DNA of 64,000 bases from Lusitaniella coriacea LEGE 07157 (GCF_015207425.1 NZ_JADEWZ010000013.1:1-64000); one strand, 5' to 3'; counted from the first letter of the stretch, positions 53,539-63,807 are shown. Numbers and translations: made by a program. The notes: generated by a model not told the origin, from the sequence alone.

Positions 53539-54159
53539 TGCTTCAATTCCATAAACTACAATTTTTGCGATATTGCGCCCTGGGTGAAAATAGACTTTTT
53601 GCCGCACTCAAAAAATTTTTTAGATTTAGAGAGAAGCGTTCCCTTGAGAACTCTGTAGAATGAGGTTTCATCGATGACTCGTGAATCTTGACAGAGAACT
53701 ACAATTCAAAACCGACTTAATTCCAAGTGGAATATGAATGGTCTGTAAAAAAGGAACATGAGCAAAACAAGAAAACACGCTTTTCGATCCCTAATAGGCT
53801 AAAAGTCATTGCGATCTAAGGATTTGAAAAAAAACGTCCTCTTTTCTTAAATAGGGCAAAAAGTCTAAATATATGCTTTTAGCGATGCACCGAATTTGAA
53901 ATTTATGTGCCGAACTCCCCCTGAAAAAATCCTGGAAACCGACGGGCGAAACGTGCAACCTTATGGAACAACGATGATTTTTTGAATCTGTTTTATTAGA
54001 ATTTTCACGACTTCTTCATTTTATCTTTATTCACGTCTCGACTGGGACATTCCGGTTTTTTTTCGTTTAATTTCTGCAACTCTAGGATTTTGAGGCGCAA
54101 ACAGGTAGGATCGATCGCGGAAAGAATCTAGGAATCAAGGGCGACCTACCGCTTAATTT
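53539..54159. other. 621-nt AT-rich gap with no recognised gene
   Basis: The interval between the divergent FecR and murD genes contains oligo-A/T stretches but no convincing open frame, hairpin terminator or repeat family. It presumably holds both promoters. Confidence 0.4.
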
Positions 54160-55518
54160 ATGCTTCACGCTCACATAATTGGACTGGGACGATCGGGAAG
54201 TGCGGCTGCACGGCTGCTACAACAGAACGGATGGACGGTTGTTTTGAGCGATCGCGGAAACTCCGAAACCCTGCGACAACAACAGCAACAACTGGAACGG
54301 GACGGCATTACCGTTCAATTGGGACAATCCCCCTCCCTCGATACCTCTCCCCCCCAACTGATCGTCGCCAGTCCCGGCGTTCCTTGGGATCTTCCCCTCC
54401 TTGTCGAAGCGAGAACGCGCGGTATTGAAACCATCGGCGAAATGGAACTCGCTTGGCGGCATCTCAACGCTTCCCCTTGGGTTGGCATCACCGGAACCAA
54501 CGGCAAAACCACTACCACGGCATTAACCGCAGCCATTTTTCAAGCGGCAAATCTCGACGCACCTGCCTGCGGCAATATCGGCTACGCCGCCTGCGAACTG
54601 GCACTGCAAAAGGATTCCCCCTACGATTGGATTATTGCCGAACTCAGCAGCTATCAAATCGAATCTTCCAGCCAACTCGCGCCACAAATCGGCATTTGGA
54701 CGACATTTACCCCCGATCACCTCAGCCGCCACTACACCCTCGAAAATTACTACAAGATTAAAGCCTCTCTCCTGAATCGCAGCCAAGCGCAAATTTTCAA
54801 CGGCGACGATCCCTACCTGCGCGATGTTGGACTCAAAGAGTGGTCAAATGCTGTCTGGACGAGCGTTCGTGGGAAAGAAGGATTGCTTTGTAAGCGCGAT
54901 CGCGGGGTGTATTTAGATGAAGACGGTTGGGTTGTGGCATTTGAAGAGCGAATTTTATCCGCTTCATCCCTAAAAATGGTCGGCGATCACAACCAACAAA
55001 ACCTCCTCATGGCGGTAGCTGCGGCACGACTGGCGGGAATTGAAAAACGCGCGATCGCGCAAGCCGTCGCAACCTTCCCCGGTGTTCCCCACCGCCTCGA
55101 ATACATTTGCACCCATGCAGGTGCAGATTTCATCAACGACAGCAAAGCCACCAACTACGACGCGGCACAAGTGGGTTTAGCCTCCGTCGCCACCCCAACC
55201 CTACTTATCGCTGGCGGCGAACTCAAGGAAGGAGACGATACCGCCTGGATTGAAACCATCAAAGCTAAAGCCGTCAAGGTCTTGCTCATTGGCGATGCCG
55301 CAACTCCTTTTTCCGAGCGCTTACAGCAATCGGGATACAATTCCTTTGAAATCGTCAAAACAATGGAAAATGCCGTTTCCAGAGCCTCAGAACTTGCTCA
55401 AAATGCCAAAATCTCCGTCGTTCTCCTCTCCCCTGCCTGCGCCAGCTTCGACCAATACAAAAGCTTTGAGCATCGCGGCGAACATTTTCGGGAGTTGTGC
55501 TTGCAGCTTAACTCTTAA
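54160..55518 (+). CDS. murD: UDP-N-acetylmuramoylalanine-D-glutamate ligase
   Basis: 452 residues, normal length. The N-terminal UDP-binding domain begins [17 protein letters not shown]. The central domain has the ATP P-loop TGTNGKTT at 111-118. The C-terminal domain includes [20 protein letters not shown] and [19 protein letters not shown]. It adds D-glutamate to UDP-MurNAc-L-Ala in peptidoglycan synthesis. It is transcribed alone here. Confidence 0.96.
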   Translation: MLHAHIIGLGRSGSAAARLLQQNGWTVVLSDRGNSETLRQQQQQLERDGITVQLGQSPSLDTSPPQLIVASPGVPWDLPLLVEARTRGIETIGEMELAWRHLNASPWVGITGTNGKTTTTALTAAIFQAANLDAPACGNIGYAACELALQKDSPYDWIIAELSSYQIESSSQLAPQIGIWTTFTPDHLSRHYTLENYYKIKASLLNRSQAQIFNGDDPYLRDVGLKEWSNAVWTSVRGKEGLLCKRDRGVYLDEDGWVVAFEERILSASSLKMVGDHNQQNLLMAVAAARLAGIEKRAIAQAVATFPGVPHRLEYICTHAGADFINDSKATNYDAAQVGLASVATPTLLIAGGELKEGDDTAWIETIKAKAVKVLLIGDAATPFSERLQQSGYNSFEIVKTMENAVSRASELAQNAKISVVLLSPACASFDQYKSFEHRGEHFRELCLQLNS

Positions 55519-55788
55519 TGAGAATTCAGCGAGGGATTGAAGCGTTACGCATAAAGAAGCTGGTTGAAAATCTCATCGGCTGTCAAAGTATTGACAATAA
55601 TACCGACTCGTAGGGATAGCTGATTTTTATTGTAGAGCGCGATCTCAACAATCCACACGAAACGCGCGATCGCGCTTGAAAATCCCAAACAAGCCAATTA
55701 ACCCAGCAAAGGAAAAGCATCGCCGGGATAAATCTATTTAGATCCGCAAGGAATTTGAATCCAATCCATATCTTGTAACGATAGGTAT

Positions 55789-57585
55789 TTATTTCTTTCG
55801 ACTATTTTTACTTAAATACCGTTCCGCCCAACTATATCTTTCAGGATCTTTTTTTAGTAACGCTTTGATTATTCGATCCTTTTCCTTTCGATTTTTCATT
55901 CTCATTATAGATTTCTTGATTTCTGAATCAATTGCTCCAGGCGAAGCTCCTCGCTTAATGGCTTCATTAAACCATCTATCTCCTTCTGTAAATTCATAAC
56001 GATCGTAACAAATTGCACCCATCAGAGTATAAGGATGATGACTTGAGGATTGGAATTTTATTGCTTTCCTCGCACATTCCTCTGCTTTAGCTAATTCATG
56101 AAAATCTCGGAATGCTCCTCCTCTCGTTGTTAAAATCGCTGATTTCAACTTATTATTTTTGATTTTATCAAGATTTATATTTGCTGTTGATTGTAAAGCT
56201 TTTTTCGATTCATTCGCTTTCCGCCAATGGCTACTAATATTAGGAATATTCCACTTATCGTATGTTTTTTTGTACTCATCTTCATAGAATTGGGCTTCAA
56301 TTTTATGGTAACAAATGTATATTTTGGAATGGAATATATTTTTATCTTTACAATAAGCAATTTCGACAGCATCTAGCCGTCGATTATTCTCTAATTTTTG
56401 TAAAATCAGATATAGTGGATTTTTCAGTGAGTCATCAGAAATGTAATGAACATCGTATTTGCGCTTTAAATCTTTAAAATACTTTGTTTCGCCCAAAGTA
56501 ATAACATCGTTTCGTTCATTCCTTTCAATCCATTGCTGCTGAACTTCAGTTAATTGTTTTCCCTGTGCTATTTCATTAATGAGGTGATTTGAATATTTTT
56601 CAATTGCAAGAGAAATCGTTCTTATCAATTTTCTCTTTTTCAAAAAATTAATGTCAGATTCTTGTAAGGCAATATCTGAATCAATTCTTTTTAGGACTTT
56701 ATATAAATGACTTGAGATAGAAAAATCTGGATTTTCTGTTGCTTGATACTTGAATTTCAAGGCTACAAAATCAGCAATGGCTGCAACATCATTTAAGTCA
56801 TTAGAATTCAACCAATTAATTTCATCGATTCTCAAAGATTGACACGCTTCAATATTGCGTAATATTTTATATAAAGAGCTATCTACAGAGGTTTCTGGAC
56901 ACTGAGTTGCTTGATATTTTTCCTTTAATTTCGCAAATTCTTCTGCGCGTTGCTTTTGTTGTTTTTCATGCGCTTGCAAGACAGAATTTAGATCTTTATG
57001 CGCGATAAAGCGAATGTCCTTATCGGTTAACTGTATTTCATTTTCCAGTTTAGATAGAATTTTATATAAGCGATCTTTGGGTGAATTAGAAGAATATAGT
57101 GTTACACCATACTTCTTTTTTAGCTCCAAAAAATTAAGTAGCTTAACAAATTCATTTTCGTCTAGGTTGTTTTTTTTGAGAAATGCTACCTCTTTTGCTG
57201 TTAATTCGTTTAATGAATCAATTTTTTGTAAGATCGAGAAAAATGTGCTTTTTAATGATTGCTTTTTGGATTGCTCAAACTTTATTTGGTGCTTTAAAGT
57301 TAACATCTCTTGAGACGCTTGAACAAACAGAAAGCTATATTTATTGAATATACCCAAAAATGAATGAGTTGAGCGCTCAATCTGATTTTCTTTTTCTTTC
57401 TTTTTTTGCTCTAGCCGTTCTTTTATTCTCTGAAAATTATTATCTCGTAGCCAATCCCAATCAATATCATTTAACAAATCGATATCTATCTCTGCCTTAG
57501 CTAAAATAAAATATAAAAAACGAGAACCATCCTGAGTAATATTATATTTTTTTCTAAACTCGGCAATCTTTTTTCGATCGAGCAT
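55789..57585 (-). CDS. AT-rich protein with repeated KY/LYxIL modules and TPR-like end, unknown function
   Basis: 598 residues from Met 57585 (MLDRKKIAEFRKKYNITQD). About six imperfect copies of a 55-65-residue helical module can be seen. Each has LKxKY near the start, then PxxSxLYKILxxIE, then a short spacer and xEIxWLxxxxL; examples are KEKYQATQCPETSVDSSLYK and KFKYQATENPDFSISSHLYK. The C-terminal about 110 residues are TPR-like (AKAEECARKAIKFQSSSHHP, YTLMGAICYDRYEFTEGDRW). No catalytic motif, signal or TM helix is seen in the chosen frame. The gene is clearly richer in A and T than its neighbours, suggesting acquisition. Family unknown to me. Confidence 0.7.
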   Translation of the reverse strand: MLDRKKIAEFRKKYNITQDGSRFLYFILAKAEIDIDLLNDIDWDWLRDNNFQRIKERLEQKKKEKENQIERSTHSFLGIFNKYSFLFVQASQEMLTLKHQIKFEQSKKQSLKSTFFSILQKIDSLNELTAKEVAFLKKNNLDENEFVKLLNFLELKKKYGVTLYSSNSPKDRLYKILSKLENEIQLTDKDIRFIAHKDLNSVLQAHEKQQKQRAEEFAKLKEKYQATQCPETSVDSSLYKILRNIEACQSLRIDEINWLNSNDLNDVAAIADFVALKFKYQATENPDFSISSHLYKVLKRIDSDIALQESDINFLKKRKLIRTISLAIEKYSNHLINEIAQGKQLTEVQQQWIERNERNDVITLGETKYFKDLKRKYDVHYISDDSLKNPLYLILQKLENNRRLDAVEIAYCKDKNIFHSKIYICYHKIEAQFYEDEYKKTYDKWNIPNISSHWRKANESKKALQSTANINLDKIKNNKLKSAILTTRGGAFRDFHELAKAEECARKAIKFQSSSHHPYTLMGAICYDRYEFTEGDRWFNEAIKRGASPGAIDSEIKKSIMRMKNRKEKDRIIKALLKKDPERYSWAERYLSKNSRKK

Positions 57586-57697
57586 GGTACGAAATAAAGA
57601 GTGATTATACAAAACGACAAAAAATGACAGCAACAATCAGTTACTGCCATAAATTTTAGCGCTCAGAAATCCGTCTTGGTTTTTATCGCACGTTGAT

Positions 57698-58456
57698 TTA
57701 CAGTAAACTAGAATCCAAACTCTCGGCTTCTCCCCAGGTTTGAGGCAAGTGTAACCCGCACTCCTGTTTGAGTCCTTGGAAGCGAGTATCCCTCCCATTT
57801 TCGTCTGTTGCCATGAGGGGACGGCTGGAGTGCCAATCGCCGACGGTGACGTAGCCGAGATCGAAGAAAGGATGGTAGGGCAAATCGTGCGCTGTTAAAT
57901 ACTCGTAGATGGTTTTAGCGTTCCAAGTGAGGATGGGATGAACTTTGTAGACATCCAAGGGACGTTCGACGACGTGGAGGCTTTGTCGATGTTTGGTTTG
58001 ATCCCGGCGCAATCCCGCGAGCCAAGCAGTTGCGTTTAATTCCGCGATCGCGCGCTGCATGGGTTCGACTTTGCGAATTTGGTCGTAGCGGTTGAACGCT
58101 TCCACATCATTCTGTTCCCACAGTTTGCCATAAAGCGCTTCCATTCGCGCCGGACTCATGGGAGATTGGTACACCTTCACATTAAGCTGCAAGCGCTCGA
58201 TTAGCTCCTCTGCAAAGCGATAGGTTTCCGGTGGCAAATACCCCGTATCCACCCAGATCGCGGGAATATCCGGCACAACACTGGTTACGAGGTGCAACAT
58301 CACCGCAGATTGGATGCCAAAACTCGTACTCATCACCAAACCGTCGCCGAAAGTCTTTGCCGCCCACTCTACAACTTCGCGGGCATCGACGGATTCGAGT
58401 TGTTGCTGCGCCGCCTCAAGATTGATTTCTGATTTCTCTAACGCTACACCCACCAT
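57698..58456 (-). CDS. cysH: phosphoadenosine phosphosulfate (PAPS) reductase
   Basis: 252 residues. The PP-loop-like nucleotide site is near the start ([18 protein letters not shown]). [22 protein letters not shown] and the C-terminal catalytic ECGLH motif (Cys233) are present. The paired Cys residues of APS reductases are absent, so it is of the PAPS-reducing type. It reduces PAPS to sulfite with thioredoxin in sulfate assimilation, competing with sulfotransferases for PAPS. Confidence 0.93.
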   Translation of the reverse strand: MVGVALEKSEINLEAAQQQLESVDAREVVEWAAKTFGDGLVMSTSFGIQSAVMLHLVTSVVPDIPAIWVDTGYLPPETYRFAEELIERLQLNVKVYQSPMSPARMEALYGKLWEQNDVEAFNRYDQIRKVEPMQRAIAELNATAWLAGLRRDQTKHRQSLHVVERPLDVYKVHPILTWNAKTIYEYLTAHDLPYHPFFDLGYVTVGDWHSSRPLMATDENGRDTRFQGLKQECGLHLPQTWGEAESLDSSLL

Positions 58457-58616
58457 TGGCTCTCAACGCTGCTCCTTAAGCTTTGTCCGTAAGAATCTTA
58501 CCTTACTGGTTGCTCTGCTTAACGACTAAGCATAAGAACTTAAAGTAATCTTTCTTTTGCTTTCTAGGCTAACACTCGTTCTAACGTGAGATTGGGTGTT
58601 GATAACCGTAGCCCCA

Positions 58617-59282
58617 TTACTTTTTCGGGAATTGCTTGGCTCTCATGGCGGCTAATGACTGTTCGACTTGGGTTTCTGATTCGAGGGCTGTGAATTTTCG
58701 CTCTAGGGGAGAGGTAGCTGACTCGGTTAAGAGTTCGGCTTCTGCTTCGAGTTGCAAGACTCGATCTTCCATGCGTTCAAACGCGCGGCTTGAGGGCGTG
58801 CCGATCGCGCGATCGCTTAATTCTTGCATTCGTCGCGCTGCCTGCGCCGATCGCGCCCTAGCAATATACATCGCCTTTTTCGCCCTTGCGTCGCTCAGCT
58901 TCTGTTCTAGGGCGCGCAGATTGGTTCTCAGTTGCGTAATGGTTTGACTTTGCGTTGCAAGTTGTTTTTGTAATTCCAATGCGGTTTGCTGATAACCGTG
59001 ACAGCGTGCGAGACATTCCCGTGCGTTGCTTTCGTTCCCTTGCTGCAAGGCGAGTTCGGCACGACGCTGCCAATCCTCTGCTATGGCTTGGTTTTGTGCC
59101 ATTTCCCGCTCGGTACGCTTTTGGGTCGCGATCGCGTGGGCAACCGCTTGACGGAGCAAGAGTAAGTCTCTCTGCATTGCCCCTAACATCTCTTCCAGCG
59201 TCTTCTCTGGATCCTCCGTCGCTTCCACCAAACTATTAATGTTGGCGCGAACGACTCGCCAAGCGCGATTAAGCAAGCTCAT
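58617..59282 (-). CDS. PspA/IM30 (Vipp1)-family protein
   Basis: 221 residues from Met 59282 (MSLLNRAWRVVRANINSLVE), the family start. An amphipathic N-terminal helix that binds membranes is followed by a long coiled coil (about 25-180) and a short C-terminal segment. The protein forms oligomeric rings that stabilise membranes. Thylakoid Vipp1 carries an extra C-terminal helix. The sequence here ends soon after the coiled coil, so it is closer to PspA, and assignment to vipp1 is not made. Confidence 0.85.
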   Translation of the reverse strand: MSLLNRAWRVVRANINSLVEATEDPEKTLEEMLGAMQRDLLLLRQAVAHAIATQKRTEREMAQNQAIAEDWQRRAELALQQGNESNARECLARCHGYQQTALELQKQLATQSQTITQLRTNLRALEQKLSDARAKKAMYIARARSAQAARRMQELSDRAIGTPSSRAFERMEDRVLQLEAEAELLTESATSPLERKFTALESETQVEQSLAAMRAKQFPKK

Positions 59283-59316
59283 AGTTTCATCTCCACCTGC
59301 AACGATACTCTGAAGT

Positions 59317-60468
59317 TTAGCGATGATATACCGATGTAGAAATTCCCTCCTGTTTGAGCTTTTCTGCCAAACGCTGGGCATCCTCTTCGGTGAGAAACGC
59401 GCCCAGTTGAATGCTGGTTCCCGAACCAAAATTGCGCACGTAAGCATCGGGAATGGCTGCTTGCACCTGCTGTAAGGATTCAGGGCTCGTGTAGTCCGCG
59501 ATCGCGTAATAAAGGCGATCTCCGGCGCTGGGGGCGGGGGCGGGCGTAATCTTCGTTGGTACGGGGGGAGCGGTGTTAGGAGTCGTTGGCGATGGGGCAG
59601 TTTGCTGGAACTGCGTAGGCGGAATCAACGCCCTAGTTAAGTTAGAATCGCTCTCCGGCAAGGTCACAGGGGGAACTGCGCGATTATTATTGGCGGGGGG
59701 AAGTTGAGCCGGATTGGAATTGGGACTCGCCGCAGGACTCGGTTCAATCGTACTTAAAGTATCTAAATCCAACTCAACAAATTCATCGGTTTCGAGTTTT
59801 GGCTCCTCTTCCTCCGGATTGCCCGCAATTGTTGGCGTTCGATCCCCAGAAGGCGATTTTTTGCCATTAAAGAGTCGGGCAACACTCCAAGAACTCACCA
59901 TTTCCGGATCGAGCAATGCTGCACCGACTAAGGTTGCCGTGCCAAAGAGCAGGAGTATCGAGCCAATTCCCAAGGGCGTGAGCAATCGCTCCGCAAGCGT
60001 CGGGCTGGGCGTTTTGGGTTGTGGGGGTTCTTCTTTCTCTAAATTCCGCAGGAGTTGTTCGGAAGATTCGAGATAGTCATCGGGTGGCAATGATGGGGGT
60101 TCGGCAACTTTTTCTGAAGGGGCTTCTTGAGATGTAATGAGACTGCTTTGAAGAGAATTAGCGTCGTTGGGATCTGTTGTTTCGCTTTCGGGTTCCGCCT
60201 CCGCTTGTGAGGCAAGGGGCAGAATTGTTGCGTTTTCCCCTAGGGTTTCTAAGGATAACCCTTCAGCAGATCCTTGCGCGATCGCGGAGCTAATTGAAAG
60301 TTGTGGATAAGAATCTTGAGGACGGTTCGGACTCTCGGTTTGACTGCGCTTGCGCCGATATCGCGCTAGTTCCTGTTCGAGCTGCACGTCCATCGAACCG
60401 AGGGCAGAAGCCAAAACGGGATTAATGGCAGGCGACTCAGAAGCATCAACAGAGGAATGTCTACCCAT
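59317..60468 (-). CDS. SPOR-domain membrane protein
   Basis: 383 residues. A charged cytoplasmic part (about 1-165), one TM helix (about 170-190: IGSILLLFGTATLVGAALL) and a long Pro/Thr-rich linker precede a C-terminal SPOR-like domain (about 310-383: LYYAIADYTSPESLQQVQA, VRNFGSGTSIQLGAFLTEED). SPOR domains bind denuded glycan strands at the division septum. It is just upstream of the PspA gene on the same strand and probably co-transcribed. Confidence 0.8.
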   Translation of the reverse strand: MGRHSSVDASESPAINPVLASALGSMDVQLEQELARYRRKRSQTESPNRPQDSYPQLSISSAIAQGSAEGLSLETLGENATILPLASQAEAEPESETTDPNDANSLQSSLITSQEAPSEKVAEPPSLPPDDYLESSEQLLRNLEKEEPPQPKTPSPTLAERLLTPLGIGSILLLFGTATLVGAALLDPEMVSSWSVARLFNGKKSPSGDRTPTIAGNPEEEEPKLETDEFVELDLDTLSTIEPSPAASPNSNPAQLPPANNNRAVPPVTLPESDSNLTRALIPPTQFQQTAPSPTTPNTAPPVPTKITPAPAPSAGDRLYYAIADYTSPESLQQVQAAIPDAYVRNFGSGTSIQLGAFLTEEDAQRLAEKLKQEGISTSVYHR

Positions 60469-60863
60469 ATTGCCAACTCCTAAAAAAAATAAATTTTATC
60501 GATATTTAGTGTATCGAACAGTTCGGATTCAGTATAAAGCAGTTTTGCTCGCGCGAATCGGTGCGCCCATTCGAGTGCGATTTTCCATCGAACGCTGTGA
60601 TTCCTAAAGAAAAATGAAGCGGATGAAAATAATACAGCAAATATCTGCTTTTTTAACTAACGAACTCTAAAGAAAATATTAAACAAAAAACATCTCGATT
60701 CTTAAGCGGTTATTTTACATAATAGAGGGAGGTATTAAATCAACCTATATTTTTGCTAGTGCTTTAGGTTTTATGCGATCCCCAATTGTTTTTAGCAGAT
60801 TAAATCTTTGTTTTCATCCAAGAAGGTTAACCAAATATGTCTATTCTTCGGATTTTGTACCTG

Positions 60864-60892
60864 TTGACTAAGTACAGCGATCCCGTTAGTAA
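60864..60892 (+). promoter_or_regulatory. candidate promoter for the Cys-rich gene
   Basis: TTGACT (60864-60869), a 17-nt spacer and TAGTAA (60887-60892) lie 65 nt before the ATG at 60957. The rest of the 488-nt AT-rich gap from 60469 shows no gene. Confidence 0.35.
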
Positions 60893-60956
60893 AAACACTT
60901 AAACCACTGAAGAAATCAAGCTTTGTCCGAGTCACTTTTAATCATCAAAAATTATC

Positions 60957-61223
60957 ATGAAAATTGAGGACTTTTCCGCGTCCAACTGTCGGTGTTGCAA
61001 CTATTACAAACCAGAAGGACGGCGTGGAGGGACGTGCAGTCAACTCGGCGTACCCGTCAGAGGGTGTTGGAAAACTTGTTGTTTGGGCGTTCCTGCTTTT
61101 GCTTCTCAACCCGATCTCCTCAAAGATGAAATCGTCTATCTAGAACACTCCCTTTCCTTAGAGTGCGGGCAAGAATGCTCTAACCTCAGAAAACCAAATA
61201 TCAGCGAAGTAACTCATAAATAA
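60957..61223 (+). CDS. small cysteine-rich protein of unknown function
   Basis: 88 residues. Several Cys occur in pairs or clusters (SNCRCCNYYKPEGRRGGTC, VPVRGCWKTCCLGVPAF, LECGQECSNL), enough to bind one or two metal ions. It resembles a small cyanobacterial protein family that starts with CxxC-type residues, although I cannot name it. No signal peptide is evident. It may bind zinc or iron-sulfur (inference). Confidence 0.55.
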   Translation: MKIEDFSASNCRCCNYYKPEGRRGGTCSQLGVPVRGCWKTCCLGVPAFASQPDLLKDEIVYLEHSLSLECGQECSNLRKPNISEVTHK

Positions 61224-61305
61224 GGGAACCCAAACCCTTGTCCTGCTTTGATTTGCGCTCCTTACTCCCTGCTAAGATTTCTCTGAAGACTTGGCAGGGA
61301 GTCAT

Positions 61306-61382
61306 GTAGGGAGATGCGGTGACGCGGAGAGTGGGAGACACGGGGACGCGGAGAGAAGACGGGGAGATGGGGTGAGAGGGAG
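61306..61382. repeat. purine-rich repeat tract
   Basis: GGGAGATG, GACGCGGAGAG and GACACGG-like units similar to those at 20566 and 28736. It directly abuts the structured element that begins at 61383. Confidence 0.7.
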
Positions 61383-61611
61383 AGGTCGGAACGTCTCTGA
61401 GGTTTCTACGGCGGTCACAAGCATTTGAGGAAAACTGAGGGGCTGTGTTTCGAGGAAACCTCGAAACCCTGTACGCCCCGTCAAATGTCGCCACCTCCTC
61501 TTGCAGCGCGATTGCACAATCTGGAGGACGCGATGCCGGAAAAGGTTCCGGCATTTCAGCCGTCCGATAGGGAACCTCAGAGTGCCTCGCGCTGAGGACG
61601 CAAGCCGACCT
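61383..61611 (+). ncRNA. large nested RNA-like structure, HEARO/omega-RNA-like candidate
   Basis: A 229-nt non-coding element with unusually complete base pairing. Closing helices: AGGTCGG/CCGACCT (61383-61389 with 61605-61611) and CTCTGAGGTT/AACCTCAGAG (61395-61404 with 61573-61582). Branch A: GGCG/CGCC (61410, 61489), CATTTGA/TCAAATG (61422, 61481), GGGGC/GCCCC (61439, 61475) and GTTTCGAGG/CCTCGAAAC (61447, 61459). Branch B: CCTCC/GGAGG (61494, 61523). Branch C: GACG/CGTC (61527, 61561) enclosing TGCCGGAA/TTCCGGCA (61534, 61546). Branch D: CCTC/GAGG (61585, 61594). The size and multi-branch form recall HEARO (IscB-associated) RNAs, which occur as free copies in cyanobacteria. Strand and family are not certain, and no iscB gene is nearby. 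Confidence 0.65.
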
Positions 61612-61643
61612 AGGGGTGAGGACTGTTCGCTATTTTCCTGAAC

Positions 61644-61713
61644 TATTCCCTATTCCCTGTTCCCTATCCCCTATTCCCAGCAAGGGTTTCAGGGTGTTCG
61701 CATCAGGCGTAAA
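61644..61713. repeat. CCCTATT heptamer array followed by family-B repeat, copy 3
   Basis: 61644-61678 is a run of CCCTATT/CCCTGTT heptamers. AGCAAGGGTTTCAGG...CGCATCAGGCGTAAATC at 61679-61713 is the third copy of family B. The same order (array then family B) occurs at 28897-28963. Confidence 0.65.
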
Positions 61714-61721
61714 TCCCTAAT

Positions 61722-62780
61722 TCAACCGCGAGAAGTGCGTAACTGTCCGCAAGCGGCGTTCGCTTCCAAACCACGGGAATAACGGATGCTGACAGCTAAA
61801 TGATGCTGTTGGAGAACATCCTTGAATGCTTGAACTCGTTGCTCGCTGGGACGTTCGTAATCTGCATCGGAAATGGGGTTGTAGGGAATCAAGTTGACGT
61901 GAGATTGAAACCCGCGTAAATGCTTTGCCAATTCAATCGCGTGTGCCGATAGATCGTTGACTCCCGCCAAAAGCACGTATTCAAATGTCACTCTGCGTCC
62001 CGTGATGGCGACGTACTCTCGGCATTCGGATAGGAGTTGGTTGAGGGTGTAGCGTTTGGCGCTGGGAATTAGCTGTTCCCGCAGGCGTTGATTGGAAGCG
62101 TGGAGACTGACGGCAAAAGTGATTTGCAGTTTGTGATTCGCCAGTTCCCGGATGCGTCCCGGCAAACCGACTGTGGAGATGGTCAGAGATCGCTGTCCGA
62201 TTCCTACATCTTGATTGAGCGATCGCGTCGCCGCAACAACTTCATCAATATTTAATAAGGGTTCCCCCATTCCCATAAACACCACATTACTCACCCGTCG
62301 CTGAAAATCTTCTTGAACGGTTAAAACTTGATCGACAATTTCGTAGGATTTGAGATTGCGCGTAAAACCCCCTTTCCCCGTCGCACAAAAATCGCACCCC
62401 ATCGGACACCCCACTTGAGACGAAACGCAAACCGTGAGCCGTTTTTGGGTGGGAATTCCCACGGTTTCGATGGTTAAACCATCTTCAAGAGTCAATAGGT
62501 ATTTGCGGGTGCTATCGGGTGCAACACTGCGATAATGAATCTTAGAGCGACCAATTGAAACTTCAGATAGTTCTTCTCGCCATTTCTTAGGAAAAACAGA
62601 AATATCCATCAACGATCGCGCGCCTTTTTGATATAACCACTGATGTAGTTGCTTACCGCGATAGGCGGGTTGTCCGTTCTGTTGAACCCAGGCGGTTAAC
62701 TCGGATAAAGATGCACCCAATAGCGGGGGAATGGAATGCACTGATGTTGGTTCAATGGGGGAATCGGTTGTCAAGGACAT
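61722..62780 (-). CDS. rlmN: 23S rRNA (adenine2503-C2)-methyltransferase RlmN
   Basis: 352 residues, radical SAM enzyme. The iron-sulfur cluster Cys are at 125, 129 and 132 ([16 protein letters not shown]). The family N-terminal domain ([13 protein letters not shown]) and the C-terminal part with the mechanistic Cys ([11 protein letters not shown]) are present. It methylates A2503 of 23S rRNA and A37 of some tRNAs. Confidence 0.95.
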   Translation of the reverse strand: MSLTTDSPIEPTSVHSIPPLLGASLSELTAWVQQNGQPAYRGKQLHQWLYQKGARSLMDISVFPKKWREELSEVSIGRSKIHYRSVAPDSTRKYLLTLEDGLTIETVGIPTQKRLTVCVSSQVGCPMGCDFCATGKGGFTRNLKSYEIVDQVLTVQEDFQRRVSNVVFMGMGEPLLNIDEVVAATRSLNQDVGIGQRSLTISTVGLPGRIRELANHKLQITFAVSLHASNQRLREQLIPSAKRYTLNQLLSECREYVAITGRRVTFEYVLLAGVNDLSAHAIELAKHLRGFQSHVNLIPYNPISDADYERPSEQRVQAFKDVLQQHHLAVSIRYSRGLEANAACGQLRTSRG

Positions 62781-62862
62781 GGGTATTTGCAGGGATTTAG
62801 AGCAACCAACAATCTTAACGCAAATCTACAGGCTGCTATGTATTTAAATTGTGAATGAGACT

Positions 62863-62955
62863 GACACGGGGACGGGGTGATATAAAATCCGGTTGAATGC
62901 CTTCAGTAAGGACTGACACGGAGACACGGAGAGTGAGAGACACGGTGAATTTTTA
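62863..62955. repeat. purine-rich tract containing dispersed repeat family A, copy 2
   Basis: GACACGG/GGGGTGA units flank a second copy of the 42-nt family-A repeat at 62877-62918 (starting GTGATATAAAATCCGG). Nothing gene-like is seen between rlmN and miaE. Confidence 0.65.
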
Positions 62956-62992
62956 GGATGGGCAATTAAGAGGATTTGATATGATGGCGACT

Positions 62993-63583
62993 CTAAGCGT
63001 GAATTCTGGGTTGAGGGTGCAATGTTGCGAGGAGTTCGCTTTCCACTGTTGCCAATTCCTCCAAACGTTCCGTTACTTCTTCGCGAGGAAAATAGGTGGT
63101 GGCGAGTACCCAATAGGTTCCGTAGTGGCGGGCTTCCGATGCCATCAAACTGCGATAGAATGCTGCCAGTTCGCGATCGCGCACATTCTCTCCCAACAAC
63201 CCCAAACGCTCGTGGGATCGCGCTTCAATCAATCCTGAAATTAGTAGCGAGTCGAGAAGTCGTCCCGGTTCGTTGCGGCGAACTTGCGCCTTTAATCCCG
63301 CCGCGTAAGGCGGTGCGGGAAGGGGTGCGAGGGGGATGTTGCGTCGTTCGAGAATGTTATTCACCTGTTGAAAATGTTCCAGTTCTTCTCGCGCGATCGC
63401 GGTAAGTTGGTAAACCAGTTGTGTATTCGAGGGATAGCGGCACATTAAGTTTAACGCCACGCCTGCCGCTTTGCGCTCGCAATGGGAGTGATCCAACAAA
63501 ATCGTATCCAAGTTCGCGATCGCTTGTTCGATCCAAGCGGGGGATGTGGGGGTTTGTAAATACTTAACCGTTGCTACAGCCAT
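62993..63583 (-). CDS. miaE: tRNA-(ms2io6A)-hydroxylase
   Basis: 196 residues from Met 63583 (MAVATVKYLQTPTSPAW). It is a ferritin-like di-iron enzyme: Glu36 (LLDHSHCERKAAG), the EELEHF motif (66-71), EARSHERL and ASEARHYGTY supply the iron ligands. It hydroxylates the isopentenyl group at A37 of tRNAs. The upstream in-frame Met is less conserved. Confidence 0.92.
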   Translation of the reverse strand: MAVATVKYLQTPTSPAWIEQAIANLDTILLDHSHCERKAAGVALNLMCRYPSNTQLVYQLTAIAREELEHFQQVNNILERRNIPLAPLPAPPYAAGLKAQVRRNEPGRLLDSLLISGLIEARSHERLGLLGENVRDRELAAFYRSLMASEARHYGTYWVLATTYFPREEVTERLEELATVESELLATLHPQPRIHA

Positions 63584-63807
63584 ATCAGATTCTTTTAATT
63601 GCCCATTGTAAAACCTTCTCCGCGTCAATCTTAGCGATGGCGATTCAGCCGGATGTCATATCATTTGGTTTCTAAGAGAACTCCGTGCTATCAAGGAATG
63701 GGAGACTTATAGCAGTCGCCAGAACAGTTAGGACAAAGTGCCATAGCACCAGACCTTGACCCTTCAAGCCTTTCCCTTCTGCCATCCGCCATCTGCCTCC
63801 TGCCTTT

